Source of the DNA: Pseudomonas sp. M47T1
GTDB taxonomy: Bacteria > Pseudomonadota > Gammaproteobacteria > Pseudomonadales > Pseudomonadaceae
Reading direction: 5' to 3'
Assembly: GCF_000263855.1 (NCBI RefSeq)
Contig: NZ_AJWX01000016.1
Location: 93,672 to 157,671, forward strand
DNA: 64,000 bases
Position numbers and translations under genes: made by a program. The notes beneath the pieces were generated by a model. It saw nothing but the letters and a program-made list of their open reading frames with translations. It was not told the origin of the DNA and did no database searches. Positions within the stretch are counted from its first letter, which is position 1. Each line of letters begins with the position of its first letter. Below are positions 42,966 to 51,261 of this stretch, piece by piece.

Positions 42966-44393
42966 TTAAAGCGTTAAAAACCCGTCATACAGCCCGTAGG
43001 CCGCGACCAGGGCACCGACGATCACCAGGGCGAATATCAATTTCTCCACGTTGGTAAAAATGGGTTGGCCGAGTTCGTGCTTGGCCTTGGCAAACAGGAT
43101 GGCGCCAGGGGCGTAGAGCAGGGCCGACAGCAGCAGGTACTTGACCCCGCCGGCATACAGCAGCCATAGCGCATAGATCAGCGCGACGCCGCCAATGATC
43201 AGGTCTTTCTTGCGCTCGGCGATGGCCTGTTCGTAGGTCTCGCCGCGCACGGCCAGCAGTAGCGCGTAAGCCGCAGACCACAGGTAGGGCACCAGGATCA
43301 TCGAGGTGGCCAGGTAGATCAGCGACAGGTAGGTACTGGCCGAGAACAGGGTGATGATCAGGAATATCTGCACCATGGCGTTGGTCAGCCACAAGGCGTT
43401 GACCGGTACCTGATTGGCGTTTTCCTTGCGCAGGAAGGCCGGCATGGTGTGGTCCTTGGCGGCGGCGAACATGATTTCGGCGCACAGCAGCACCCAGGAC
43501 AGCAGCGCACCCAGCAGCGAGATGATCAGGCCGACGCTGATCAGCACTGCGCCCCAGTGGCCCACCACGTGCTCAAGCACGGCGGCCATGGAGGGGTTTT
43601 GCAGCTTGGCCAGGTCCGGTTGAGTCATGATGCCCAGGCTGAGCACGTTCACCAGCACCAGGAACAGCAGCACGGTAATGAAGCCGATCACGGTGGCTTT
43701 GCCCACGTCCGAACGTTTTTCGGCGCGGGCCGAGAAGATACTGGCGCCTTCGATGCCGATGAACACCCACACGGTTACCAGCATCATGTTGCGCACCTGG
43801 TTCATCACGCTGCCGAGGTTGGGGTTCATGCTGCCCCAGATGTCGGCGGTGAATATGTCCAGCTTGAAGGCGAACAGGGCGATCAGCACGAACAACACCA
43901 GCGGCACTACCTTGGCCACGGTGGTCACCAAGTTGATGAAGGCGGCTTCCTTAATGCCACGCAGCACCAGGAAGTGCACGGCCCACAGCAGAATCGACGC
44001 GCAAATGATAGCGGCCGGGGTGTTGCCCTCACCAAATATCGGAAAGAAATAGCCCAAGGTGCTGAACAGCAGCACGAAGTAGCCGACGTTGCCCAGCCAA
44101 GCGCTGATCCAGTAGCCCCAGGCCGACGAAAAACCCATATAGTCGCCGAAGCCGGCCTTGGCGTACGCGTATACGCCGCCGTCCAGGTTCGGTTTGCGGT
44201 TGGCCAGGGTCTGGAAGACAAAAGCGAGGGTTAACATGCCGACGGCAGTGATGGCCCAGCCGATCAATACCGCGCCAACATCGGCACTTGCCGCCATATT
44301 TTGCGGTAGCGAAAAGATGCCGCCACCGATCATCGAGCCCACCACGAGCGCAACTAGCGCGCCCAGTCGTAGTTTGTCATTAGCTGCTGACAT
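42966..44393 (-). CDS. arcD: Arginine/ornithine antiporter ArcD
   Basis: 475 residues, about 12-13 membrane segments, APC superfamily. It begins MSAANDKLRLGALVALVVGS then MIGGGIFSLPQNM, the substrate-binding unwound helix. It exchanges external arginine for internal ornithine without energy cost. First of arcDABC. A close paralogue at 44829 is divergent from it. Confidence 0.94.
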   Translation of the reverse strand: MSAANDKLRLGALVALVVGSMIGGGIFSLPQNMAASADVGAVLIGWAITAVGMLTLAFVFQTLANRKPNLDGGVYAYAKAGFGDYMGFSSAWGYWISAWLGNVGYFVLLFSTLGYFFPIFGEGNTPAAIICASILLWAVHFLVLRGIKEAAFINLVTTVAKVVPLVLFVLIALFAFKLDIFTADIWGSMNPNLGSVMNQVRNMMLVTVWVFIGIEGASIFSARAEKRSDVGKATVIGFITVLLFLVLVNVLSLGIMTQPDLAKLQNPSMAAVLEHVVGHWGAVLISVGLIISLLGALLSWVLLCAEIMFAAAKDHTMPAFLRKENANQVPVNALWLTNAMVQIFLIITLFSASTYLSLIYLATSMILVPYLWSAAYALLLAVRGETYEQAIAERKKDLIIGGVALIYALWLLYAGGVKYLLLSALLYAPGAILFAKAKHELGQPIFTNVEKLIFALVIVGALVAAYGLYDGFLTL

Positions 44394-44828
44394 TATGAGA
44401 CTCCGTTCCAGGAGAAGAGGCTATAGCGTACGTCCGGTGTTATTTCGCAGGCATGATCCATGTCATCTAATGTGCGTATTCCATGTTGATGTACAAGTTC
44501 GTTTTGCTCGCTGGATGTTGGTGCTCGGTCGCACGGAGGCCCTGTACTGTGGGGCTTCCTTGCGTGGTGACATGAAAGTCGACCGGTCCCGAGAATGTAG
44601 AAATTAGCCCTGTTTTTCGATTTAGCAACTATTTGCTGGGAAAATTTCTTATTTGCTTGATTCTATTGAGGTGTGATCCGGTGGTTAATTAGCCTGCTAT
44701 CTTTCTTTAGGTCGCGTCGCGATTAGTTCACTGTTTTTTCAGTCTAAAAAGGATAGGTGCAGAAAATCGCACTATATTTAACCTCGTTTCCTGACCCTCC
44801 CTTAACGCAGCAGCGCAGGAGCATCGGC
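44394..44828 (+). other. Divergent region between the two arcD genes
   Basis: 435 bases without a gene, clearly AT-richer at 44600-44760. arcDABC of Pseudomonas is normally switched on by Anr at TTGAT-N4-ATCAA. I find only TTGAT half-sites (44484, 44656) and no complete box. For the plus-strand gene, ATG 44829 is preceded by AGGAGCAT. Confidence 0.45.
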
Positions 44829-46256
44829 ATGGCAGAACCGGGACAGAAACTGCGGCTTGGCGCATTGATTGCCCTGGTGGTGGGGTCGATGATCGGCGGC
44901 GGCATATTCTCGCTGCCGCAGAACATGGCTGAACGGGCCGAGGCGGGCGCCATCCTGATTGGCTGGGCGATCACCGCCGTGGGCATGCTGATGCTGGCAC
45001 TGGTCTTCCAGAGCCTGGCCAATCGCAAGCCGAAGCTGGACTCGGGGGTATACGCCTACGCCAAGGCTGGCTTCGGTGACTACATGGGCTTTTCCTCGGC
45101 CTGGGGTTACTGGATCAGTGCCTGGCTGGGCAACGTCGGCTACTTCGTGCTGCTGTTCAGTACCCTGGGCTATTACTTCCCGGTGTTTGGCCAGGGCAAT
45201 ACGCCAGTGGCCATCGGTTGCGCCTCACTGTTGCTGTGGGCCGTGCACTTTCTGGTGATGCGCGGCATCAAGGAAGCGGCGTTCATCAACCAGGTGACCA
45301 CCGTGGCCAAGGTGGTGCCGTTGTTGATGTTCGTGATCATTGCCGCGGTGGCGTTCAAGGCGGACATTTTCACTCAGGACATTTGGGGCGCTGGAACCCC
45401 CAGCCTTGGCAGCGTGATCCAGCAAGTGCGGCACATGATGCTGGTGACGGTGTTCGTGTTCATCGGTATCGAAGGCGCCAGCGTGTATTCGGGACGTGCC
45501 GAAAAACGTTCGGACGTAGGCAAGGCCACCGTGGTGGGCTTTCTCGGTGTGCTGGCGCTGTTGGTGCTGGTGAACGTGCTGAGCCTGGGCGTCATGACCC
45601 AGGCGCAGTTGGCCGGGCTGCAGAACCCGTCCCTGGCCGCGGTGCTGGAACACATTGTCGGGCCTTGGGGCGCGTTGCTGATCAGCCTGGGGTTGGCGGT
45701 GTCCTTGCTGGGCGCGCTGTTGTCCTGGGCGTTGCTGTGTGCCGAGATTCTGTTCGCTACTGCGCGTGACCACACCATGCCGCGGTTCCTGAAAAAGGAA
45801 AACGCCAACGCCGTGCCGGTAAACGCCCTGTGGATGACCAACCTGATGATTCAGCTGTTTCTGTTGATCATCCTGGTGTCGGCGGGCACCTATAACAGCC
45901 TTATCTACCTCGCGTCATCGATGATTCTGGTGCCCTACCTGTGGTCGGCCGCCTATGCGGTGCTGCTGGCCGTGCGCGGTGAAACGTATGAAGGGCGCGC
46001 AGCCTTGCGTCAACGCGACCTGCTGATCGGCGGCGCGGCCTTGTTGTATGCCTTGTGGCTGCTGTATGCCGGTGGGCTCAAGTATTTGCTGCTGTCGGCG
46101 TTGCTGTATGCGCCCGGCGTGGTCCTGTTCGCCAAGGCCAAGCGCGAACAGGGCCAGCCGTTGTTCACCGGCTGGGAAAAGCTGATATTCGCCGCTGTCC
46201 TGCTCGGCGCGGCGCTGGCAGCCTACGGCCTCTACAGCGGCGCCCTGACCTTGTAA
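44829..46256 (+). CDS. Second ArcD-type arginine/ornithine antiporter
   Basis: 475 residues from ATG 44829 (MAEPGQKLRLGALIALVVGS); an in-frame upstream extension to 44757 is rejected as AT-rich leader. It is the same length as ArcD and near-identical over long stretches (MIGGGIFSLPQNM, GFSSAWGYWISAWLGNVGYF, RAEKRSDVGKATV, ALYGLYS-type end). So it is a duplicate, transcribed the other way. It may serve a different condition, such as aerobic exchange, or another basic amino acid. Confidence 0.92.
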   Translation: MAEPGQKLRLGALIALVVGSMIGGGIFSLPQNMAERAEAGAILIGWAITAVGMLMLALVFQSLANRKPKLDSGVYAYAKAGFGDYMGFSSAWGYWISAWLGNVGYFVLLFSTLGYYFPVFGQGNTPVAIGCASLLLWAVHFLVMRGIKEAAFINQVTTVAKVVPLLMFVIIAAVAFKADIFTQDIWGAGTPSLGSVIQQVRHMMLVTVFVFIGIEGASVYSGRAEKRSDVGKATVVGFLGVLALLVLVNVLSLGVMTQAQLAGLQNPSLAAVLEHIVGPWGALLISLGLAVSLLGALLSWALLCAEILFATARDHTMPRFLKKENANAVPVNALWMTNLMIQLFLLIILVSAGTYNSLIYLASSMILVPYLWSAAYAVLLAVRGETYEGRAALRQRDLLIGGAALLYALWLLYAGGLKYLLLSALLYAPGVVLFAKAKREQGQPLFTGWEKLIFAAVLLGAALAAYGLYSGALTL

Positions 46257-46269
46257 GCGCGACTGCCCT

Positions 46270-46336
46270 GTGTGGGCGCTGGCTTGCCAACGAGCTTTTC
46301 AGGCCTCAATAGCTCGCGCGCAAGCCAGCGCCCACA
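46270..46336 (+). repeat. Inverted repeat (GGCGCTGGCTTGC type)
   Basis: TGTGGGCGCTGGCTTGCCAA and GCGCAAGCCAGCGCCCACA, with AGCTCG-type inner arms, form a long imperfect hairpin right after the second arcD gene. It separates this gene from the convergent CoA-transferase gene. Confidence 0.8.
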
Positions 46337-46365
46337 GAGTCGGTTCCCCAGGCGTAGCCGCGCGG

Positions 46366-47730
46366 TCAGTTGGGGAAGCTGGCAGGCGAGGCGCCCAGTT
46401 CGCCCGCCGGGCAGGCCCATTGCATGGGCGTTCCGGGCATCTGCAAGGGCGGCGTCAGGCGCTGGGCCGGGCCCCAGGGGGTGTGTTCGATCTGGCTGGC
46501 CAAGTCGCCTCCGGTTTCGGCTGCCAAGGGCAGGTCGGTGGTGACCTGGCCGTGGTCTACCAGGGCCTTGGCCGTGCGGGCCAGCGACAGCCGCGCCGAA
46601 CTGGCCTGGCCGGTGGCCAGCCGCTCACGCAGGCCGGTGATGGCCGCAGCCGCCAGCAGGTAACCAGTGGCCATATCCAGCGCCTGCACCGGCAGCGGCA
46701 CTGGTGCGTCGGCCTGGCGCCATTGCTGGCCGGCGGCGGCGATGCCGCTGCTCATCTGCACAAGGCTGTCGAAGCCACGACGGTTGCGCCACGGGCCGGT
46801 CCAGCCGTAAGCGTTGAGGCTGATGTCTACCAGCCCCGGGGCCAGTTGCTGCAGGCGCTGGTGGTCGTAACCCAGGCGCTCGAGGGCGTCGGCGCGGTAA
46901 CCGTGCACAAACACATCGGCCTGGGCCAGCAGGCGTTCGAAGGTCAGGCGGTCGAGGCTGTCGTGCAGGTCCAGGCGGGCGCAGCGTTTGCCCAGGGTCA
47001 ACTCTGCCACTACCGAAGGTTCTTCCCAGCCGGGTGGGTCTATGCGCAGTACATCGGCGCCCATCGAGGCGAGAAAGCGCGTGGCCACCGGCCCGGCAAT
47101 GATTCGGGTCAGGTCTAGCACCTTGATGCCCGCCAGTGGCTGCCCGCGGTTGCCGTGCCAGGCCAGTGGGCGTTGTTGCGGGCCAGGCACTCGATGGATC
47201 AACGCTTCTTCGGCCACGGCCTGCCCCTGCGGATGGGCAGCCCATTGCGCCAGGTCGCGCATCTGCGCAGCGCAGCCGTTGGCCTCGATCACGGCGCTTT
47301 CCAGCGCCTCGCCCGACCACTGGCTGACTGCCGCCGCCACGCTGTCGCGGTCGGCGCAGTCGCCCAGCACGCGCAGCGCTGCGGCGCGATGATGCGGGGC
47401 ATTGGTGTGCAGGCGAATCCAGCCGTCAGCGCTGGCGTAGTCTCCCGCGATGGGGTCCCAGGCTGGCGGAGGCGCCCAGCCCATGGGCCGCAGGCTGTTG
47501 GCGAACCAGAAGGACGCCAAGCGCCTATCCACGCTCAATGAGTCAACGCAGTGGCCCTGCTGGCGCAGCAAATCCGCCACTGCCAGCCCGGCGACGCCGA
47601 TGCTGGCAGTGGCAAAATCGCTTACTGCAAACGTTGAGGGCAGGGCGCCCACGCCGGGGAAGGCAACCCTGGGCAGGTCGTCGAGCGGCAGGTGCAGTGC
47701 GTGGGCAAAGCTGGCGAGTAATTCAGGCAT
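46366..47730 (-). CDS. CaiB/BaiF-type CoA transferase family protein
   Basis: 454 residues from ATG 47730 with CGGAGCG upstream. The family III CoA-transferase core appears after ~200 residues: VLDLTRIIAGPVATRFLASM then GADVLRIDPPG, and LDLHDSLDRLTFERLLAQAD, plus VHGYRADALERLGY. The N-terminal ~200 residues look like a second, degenerate copy of the same domain. Formyl-CoA, carnitine-CoA and similar transfers are typical; the substrate here cannot be told. It is a single gene. Confidence 0.85.
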   Translation of the reverse strand: MPELLASFAHALHLPLDDLPRVAFPGVGALPSTFAVSDFATASIGVAGLAVADLLRQQGHCVDSLSVDRRLASFWFANSLRPMGWAPPPAWDPIAGDYASADGWIRLHTNAPHHRAAALRVLGDCADRDSVAAAVSQWSGEALESAVIEANGCAAQMRDLAQWAAHPQGQAVAEEALIHRVPGPQQRPLAWHGNRGQPLAGIKVLDLTRIIAGPVATRFLASMGADVLRIDPPGWEEPSVVAELTLGKRCARLDLHDSLDRLTFERLLAQADVFVHGYRADALERLGYDHQRLQQLAPGLVDISLNAYGWTGPWRNRRGFDSLVQMSSGIAAAGQQWRQADAPVPLPVQALDMATGYLLAAAAITGLRERLATGQASSARLSLARTAKALVDHGQVTTDLPLAAETGGDLASQIEHTPWGPAQRLTPPLQMPGTPMQWACPAGELGASPASFPN

Positions 47731-47808
47731 CGCATGGGCGCTCCGGTTGAGGGACCGTCGCCGCAACAGTCCCTGTGCATTGCCTCGACAATACACAGGG
47801 TTTGACCA

Positions 47809-49947
47809 TCAAACGCGGAATTGATCCATCAATTTCATCTGCTGGCTGGCCAGCGCGTTCAATTGGCTGCTGACTTGTGCCGATTCGGTGGCCTGGCCGG
47901 TAAGGGTTTCGGTCACGGTACGAATCGCCGACACGTTGCGGTTAACCTCTTCGGCCACCGCGCTTTGCTCCTCGGCGGCGCTGGCGATCTGCAGGTTCAT
48001 GTCGCTGATCACGGTGACCGCTTCGCTGATCTTGCCCAGGGCCTGCACGGCCTGCTGGATCTGGCCGGCGTTTTCCTGGGCCTTGGCGTGGCTCGAATGC
48101 ATGGTTTGCACCACCCCGCGGGTGCCGCTCTGGATGCGTTCGATCACGTGGCGAATCTCTTCCACCGAATCCTGGGTGCGCTTGGCCAGGTTGCGCACTT
48201 CATCGGCCACTACGGCGAAGCCGCGGCCGCTTTCGCCGGCCCGCGCGGCCTCGATGGCGGCGTTGAGTGCCAGCAGGTTGGTCTGTTCGGCAATACTGCG
48301 AATTACCTCCAGCACCGAGCCAATCTGGTCGCTGTTCACCGCCAGGGCCTCAACCTCGGTCACTGCCTTGCTCACTTCCTCGGCCAATACGTTGATGTCA
48401 CGGGTGCTGCGCTCGATGATCGCCATACCGTCCTTGGCCGACTGGTCGGCACCGCGGGCGGCGCTGGCGGCATTCGAGGCACTGTTGGCGACGTCATGGG
48501 CGGTGGCGCTCATTTCATTGGAGGCGGTGGCCACCTGGTCGATTTCGCGGAACTGCACCTGCATGCCGTCGCTGGTACGCCGTGCGATGTCCGAGGACTG
48601 GTCGGCCGTGGTGCGGGCTTCGCTGACGGTCTGCTTGATCTGCGCGATGGTAGGTTGCAGCTTGTCGAGGAAACGATTGAACCAGCTGACCAGTTCGCCC
48701 AGTTCGTCTTTCTTGGTGTATTTGAGCCGCTGGGTCAGGTCGCCATCGCCGCTGGCGATGTCCTTGAGCATGGCTGCCACGCTGTTGATGGGGCGGGTGA
48801 CGCCGCTGGCGGTGAGCCACAGCAGTAATAGGCCCACAAGGGTGGCGATGGCGCCAACCACGATGACGGTGATAGTGCCGCGGGTCTGGGCGGTGTCGAG
48901 TACGCCCTGGAGTTTGACCGAGTCGGCCAGCAGCACTTTTTCCGGCAGGTCGATGACCACGCCCCACGGGCTGCCGTCGGTGATGGGCGCGGCCGGGTAC
49001 ACGGCGCGAATAGTGTCGCCCTGCTTGATGACCTTGGCCTGGTTGGCGCCGATCAGTTGCATGATCTGGCGGCCTTCGTCGCCCAGCACCTGGTCGACCT
49101 TCTTGCCCAGCAGGCTGGCGTCGCCGCTGTTGGCTGCCAGGGCGCCGGCGGTTGATACAATCATGATATGCCCGGCGCCGTTGAAGATGTCGCGCTGGGC
49201 GCGTTCGGCCGATGTCTGCAAAGAATCCAGGGCCAGGTCGATACCCACCACGCCAATGACCTTGCCTTGCTCGATGAGCGGCACGGCGATGCTGGTCATC
49301 AGCATCAGCTTGTCGCCCACGGTGTCGGTATAGGGTTGCAGTAGGCAAGGCTTGCCGCTGTCACGGGCGCAGGTGTACCAAATATTGTACGGGGTGCCGG
49401 TCAGGTTGAGCTCGGTCTTATTCATGTCACTTTCCGAGGTGACGGTGTTCAGCCCGGTGCCACCGGAGCGACTCCAGTAGGGGGCGAAGCGGCCACTTTC
49501 GTTGGACGTGCGCTTATCGTCGTTGACGAAGTCAGCGTCATGGCCGTCCAGCCCCTGACGCTCGAACGAGGTCCATACGCCAAGTACCTTGGGGTTGCGC
49601 TCGAAGATGGTTTTCAGTGCCTGGTTGATGTCTTCGCGCAGCGCCGCGGGCGGCAGGCCACGGTGGCTGGCCAGGGCCTTGAGCCCCAGTATCTGGTCGG
49701 CTGCGGCGTTGGCCACCAGCAGATTGTCGCCGAAGGTCTTTTGCATTTGCGCGGCTTTTTCAGCGGCCTTGGTCTGCAGCAGGTCCTGCACGCTTTCGGT
49801 CAGCATTTTACGGCTGGAATCGCTGACCAGCGCGTTGTTCTGGTTGGTCTGGTACAGGTTTATCCCGACGATCAGGCCTGCCACGCCTAGCAGGCACAGG
49901 CCTGCCAGCAGCACGATCTTGAGACGAATCGATAAGTTGTCGAACAT
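47809..49947 (-). CDS. Methyl-accepting chemotaxis protein with periplasmic Cache-type domain
   Basis: 712 residues from ATG 49947 (MFDNLSIRLKIVLLAG); a GTG at 49962 is an alternative. Order: membrane segment (~8-30), large periplasmic dCache-like sensor (~35-350), membrane segment (ITVIVVGAIATLVGLLLLWL), HAMP, then the signalling domain with hairpin tip IAEQTNLLALNAAIEAARAG then ESGRGFAVVADEVRNLA. No C-terminal methylase-tethering pentapeptide. The ligand is unknown; the sensor lacks the amino-acid motif I would expect of PctA-type receptors. Confidence 0.92.
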   Translation of the reverse strand: MFDNLSIRLKIVLLAGLCLLGVAGLIVGINLYQTNQNNALVSDSSRKMLTESVQDLLQTKAAEKAAQMQKTFGDNLLVANAAADQILGLKALASHRGLPPAALREDINQALKTIFERNPKVLGVWTSFERQGLDGHDADFVNDDKRTSNESGRFAPYWSRSGGTGLNTVTSESDMNKTELNLTGTPYNIWYTCARDSGKPCLLQPYTDTVGDKLMLMTSIAVPLIEQGKVIGVVGIDLALDSLQTSAERAQRDIFNGAGHIMIVSTAGALAANSGDASLLGKKVDQVLGDEGRQIMQLIGANQAKVIKQGDTIRAVYPAAPITDGSPWGVVIDLPEKVLLADSVKLQGVLDTAQTRGTITVIVVGAIATLVGLLLLWLTASGVTRPINSVAAMLKDIASGDGDLTQRLKYTKKDELGELVSWFNRFLDKLQPTIAQIKQTVSEARTTADQSSDIARRTSDGMQVQFREIDQVATASNEMSATAHDVANSASNAASAARGADQSAKDGMAIIERSTRDINVLAEEVSKAVTEVEALAVNSDQIGSVLEVIRSIAEQTNLLALNAAIEAARAGESGRGFAVVADEVRNLAKRTQDSVEEIRHVIERIQSGTRGVVQTMHSSHAKAQENAGQIQQAVQALGKISEAVTVISDMNLQIASAAEEQSAVAEEVNRNVSAIRTVTETLTGQATESAQVSSQLNALASQQMKLMDQFRV

Positions 49948-50079
49948 GGGGCGCGCACTCACAAGTTGACCAGTCGGGACAGCGAGGATCGAGCACGACC
50001 CCGCCCGCCGAATCTCTTCAGCGATACCGGGAAATCGGCGTATACGCCTACAACTTTAAATATTTTTGACAGGCGGCTA

Positions 50080-50475
50080 TCAAAGATCGCGGGCGGGCTG
50101 TTCCGGGCGTGACCAGATCCACAGGTTTACCACCAGCATGCAAGCGATGGCGGCGAACACCGGCCAGGCATGCTTGAGGGTCAGCAACATGATCACCGAG
50201 CACACCAGCATGCTCAGGGTGGCGCTGACCTTGGCCCGGCGGACGATGACCTTGCCGTTGCGCCAATTACTGAGGATGGGGCCGAACAGCCGGTGGTTTT
50301 CCAGCCAGGCGCTCAGGCGTGGCGAGCTGCGGGTAGCGGCCCAGGCCGCCAGCAGGATGAATTCGGTGGTGGGCAGGCCGGGGATGACGATGGCTACCAG
50401 GCCAATGCCCAGGCTGACATAGGCGAGCAGGCCAAACAGGATGCGCGCGGTTTTGGAAGGCAATGGGCGGGTCAT
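50080..50475 (-). CDS. DUF454 (YbaN-like) inner-membrane protein
   Basis: 131 residues from ATG 50475. Blocks LAYVSLGIGLVAIVIPGLPT then TEFILLAAWAATRSSPRL and HRLFGPILSNWRNG are the DUF454 mark; three to four membrane segments. E. coli YbaN belongs here; function unclear. It is 58 bases after the heme oxygenase gene on the same strand, so it is probably expressed with heme uptake genes. Confidence 0.88.
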   Translation of the reverse strand: MTRPLPSKTARILFGLLAYVSLGIGLVAIVIPGLPTTEFILLAAWAATRSSPRLSAWLENHRLFGPILSNWRNGKVIVRRAKVSATLSMLVCSVIMLLTLKHAWPVFAAIACMLVVNLWIWSRPEQPARDL

Positions 50476-50533
50476 GACATCAGCGTTTGAAAGGCGGCGG
50501 CTGGCCGGTGGCAAGCCACCGGCCGGGTCCGGC

Positions 50534-51148
50534 TCAGGCTTGAGCGCAGTAGGTGTGCTGCAAGAGTATTTGCAGGCGCGAGAAGGCGTCAACCGCGGCC
50601 TGATCAGCGTCGGCTTCTTCGGCCGGGGTAAAGGGCAGGGCGTCGAAGATGGCGTTGAAGGCTTTCCAGCCACGCATGCGGCCGCCTTCGGGTTCGGCCA
50701 GGTGACGGGCACCGAAGGTTTCGCTCAGGCCCATGGCCTCGGCACGCTTGATGAGGATGGCCGCGCCAAGCTTGGAGCCTTCGGAGACGCGAATCCAGGT
50801 CAGGGCGGTGGCCTGGTTGGGTGCTTGCAGGGCGCCGGGCACGCTTTGAGGCACGGCCAGGCCCAGGTCGTTCAGGTCGGCCAGGGCGGCGTCGGCGCGG
50901 CAGCGCGAGGCCAGGTCCGGGAACAGCTTGTTCAACTGCGGGTCGTTGTACAGGTGCTGGAGTTCGGACTGGAACAGGTACTGCATCTGCAGGAAACGGC
51001 CGTAGCTTTCGCGGCTGTCGAACGGCGCGTGGTCACCCACGGCGTGTTCCAGCTGGTCGTGCAGCACGGCGCTGGCCTGGCGCAGGCGGGCCGAACGCAG
51101 GGCTGGCTGCTCGCTGGCCGGGGCCGTGGAGGTTTCGATGGCACTCAT
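50534..51148 (-). CDS. hemO: Biliverdin-producing heme oxygenase
   Basis: 204 residues from ATG 51148 (MSAIETSTAPASEQPALRSA). Bacterial heme-oxygenase fold: RQASAVLHDQLEHAV carries the proximal His (residue ~30 or 35), then the distal-helix GSKLGAAIL. It opens imported heme to biliverdin, CO and iron. It is directly downstream of the heme receptor gene (113-base gap), completing uptake-to-iron release. PigA/HemO type rather than a phytochrome-linked BphO, judged by neighbours. Confidence 0.9.
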   Translation of the reverse strand: MSAIETSTAPASEQPALRSARLRQASAVLHDQLEHAVGDHAPFDSRESYGRFLQMQYLFQSELQHLYNDPQLNKLFPDLASRCRADAALADLNDLGLAVPQSVPGALQAPNQATALTWIRVSEGSKLGAAILIKRAEAMGLSETFGARHLAEPEGGRMRGWKAFNAIFDALPFTPAEEADADQAAVDAFSRLQILLQHTYCAQA

Positions 51149-51261
51149 ATGCAGGGGTCCTTGAAAACGTAGGGGCTGCTTTACTAGACGAATCAGCACG
51201 GCAAACTCAGTAAAAAAACTTCGCAGCACCGTTCAATCGGGCAACGGTACCGCGAATGGCC

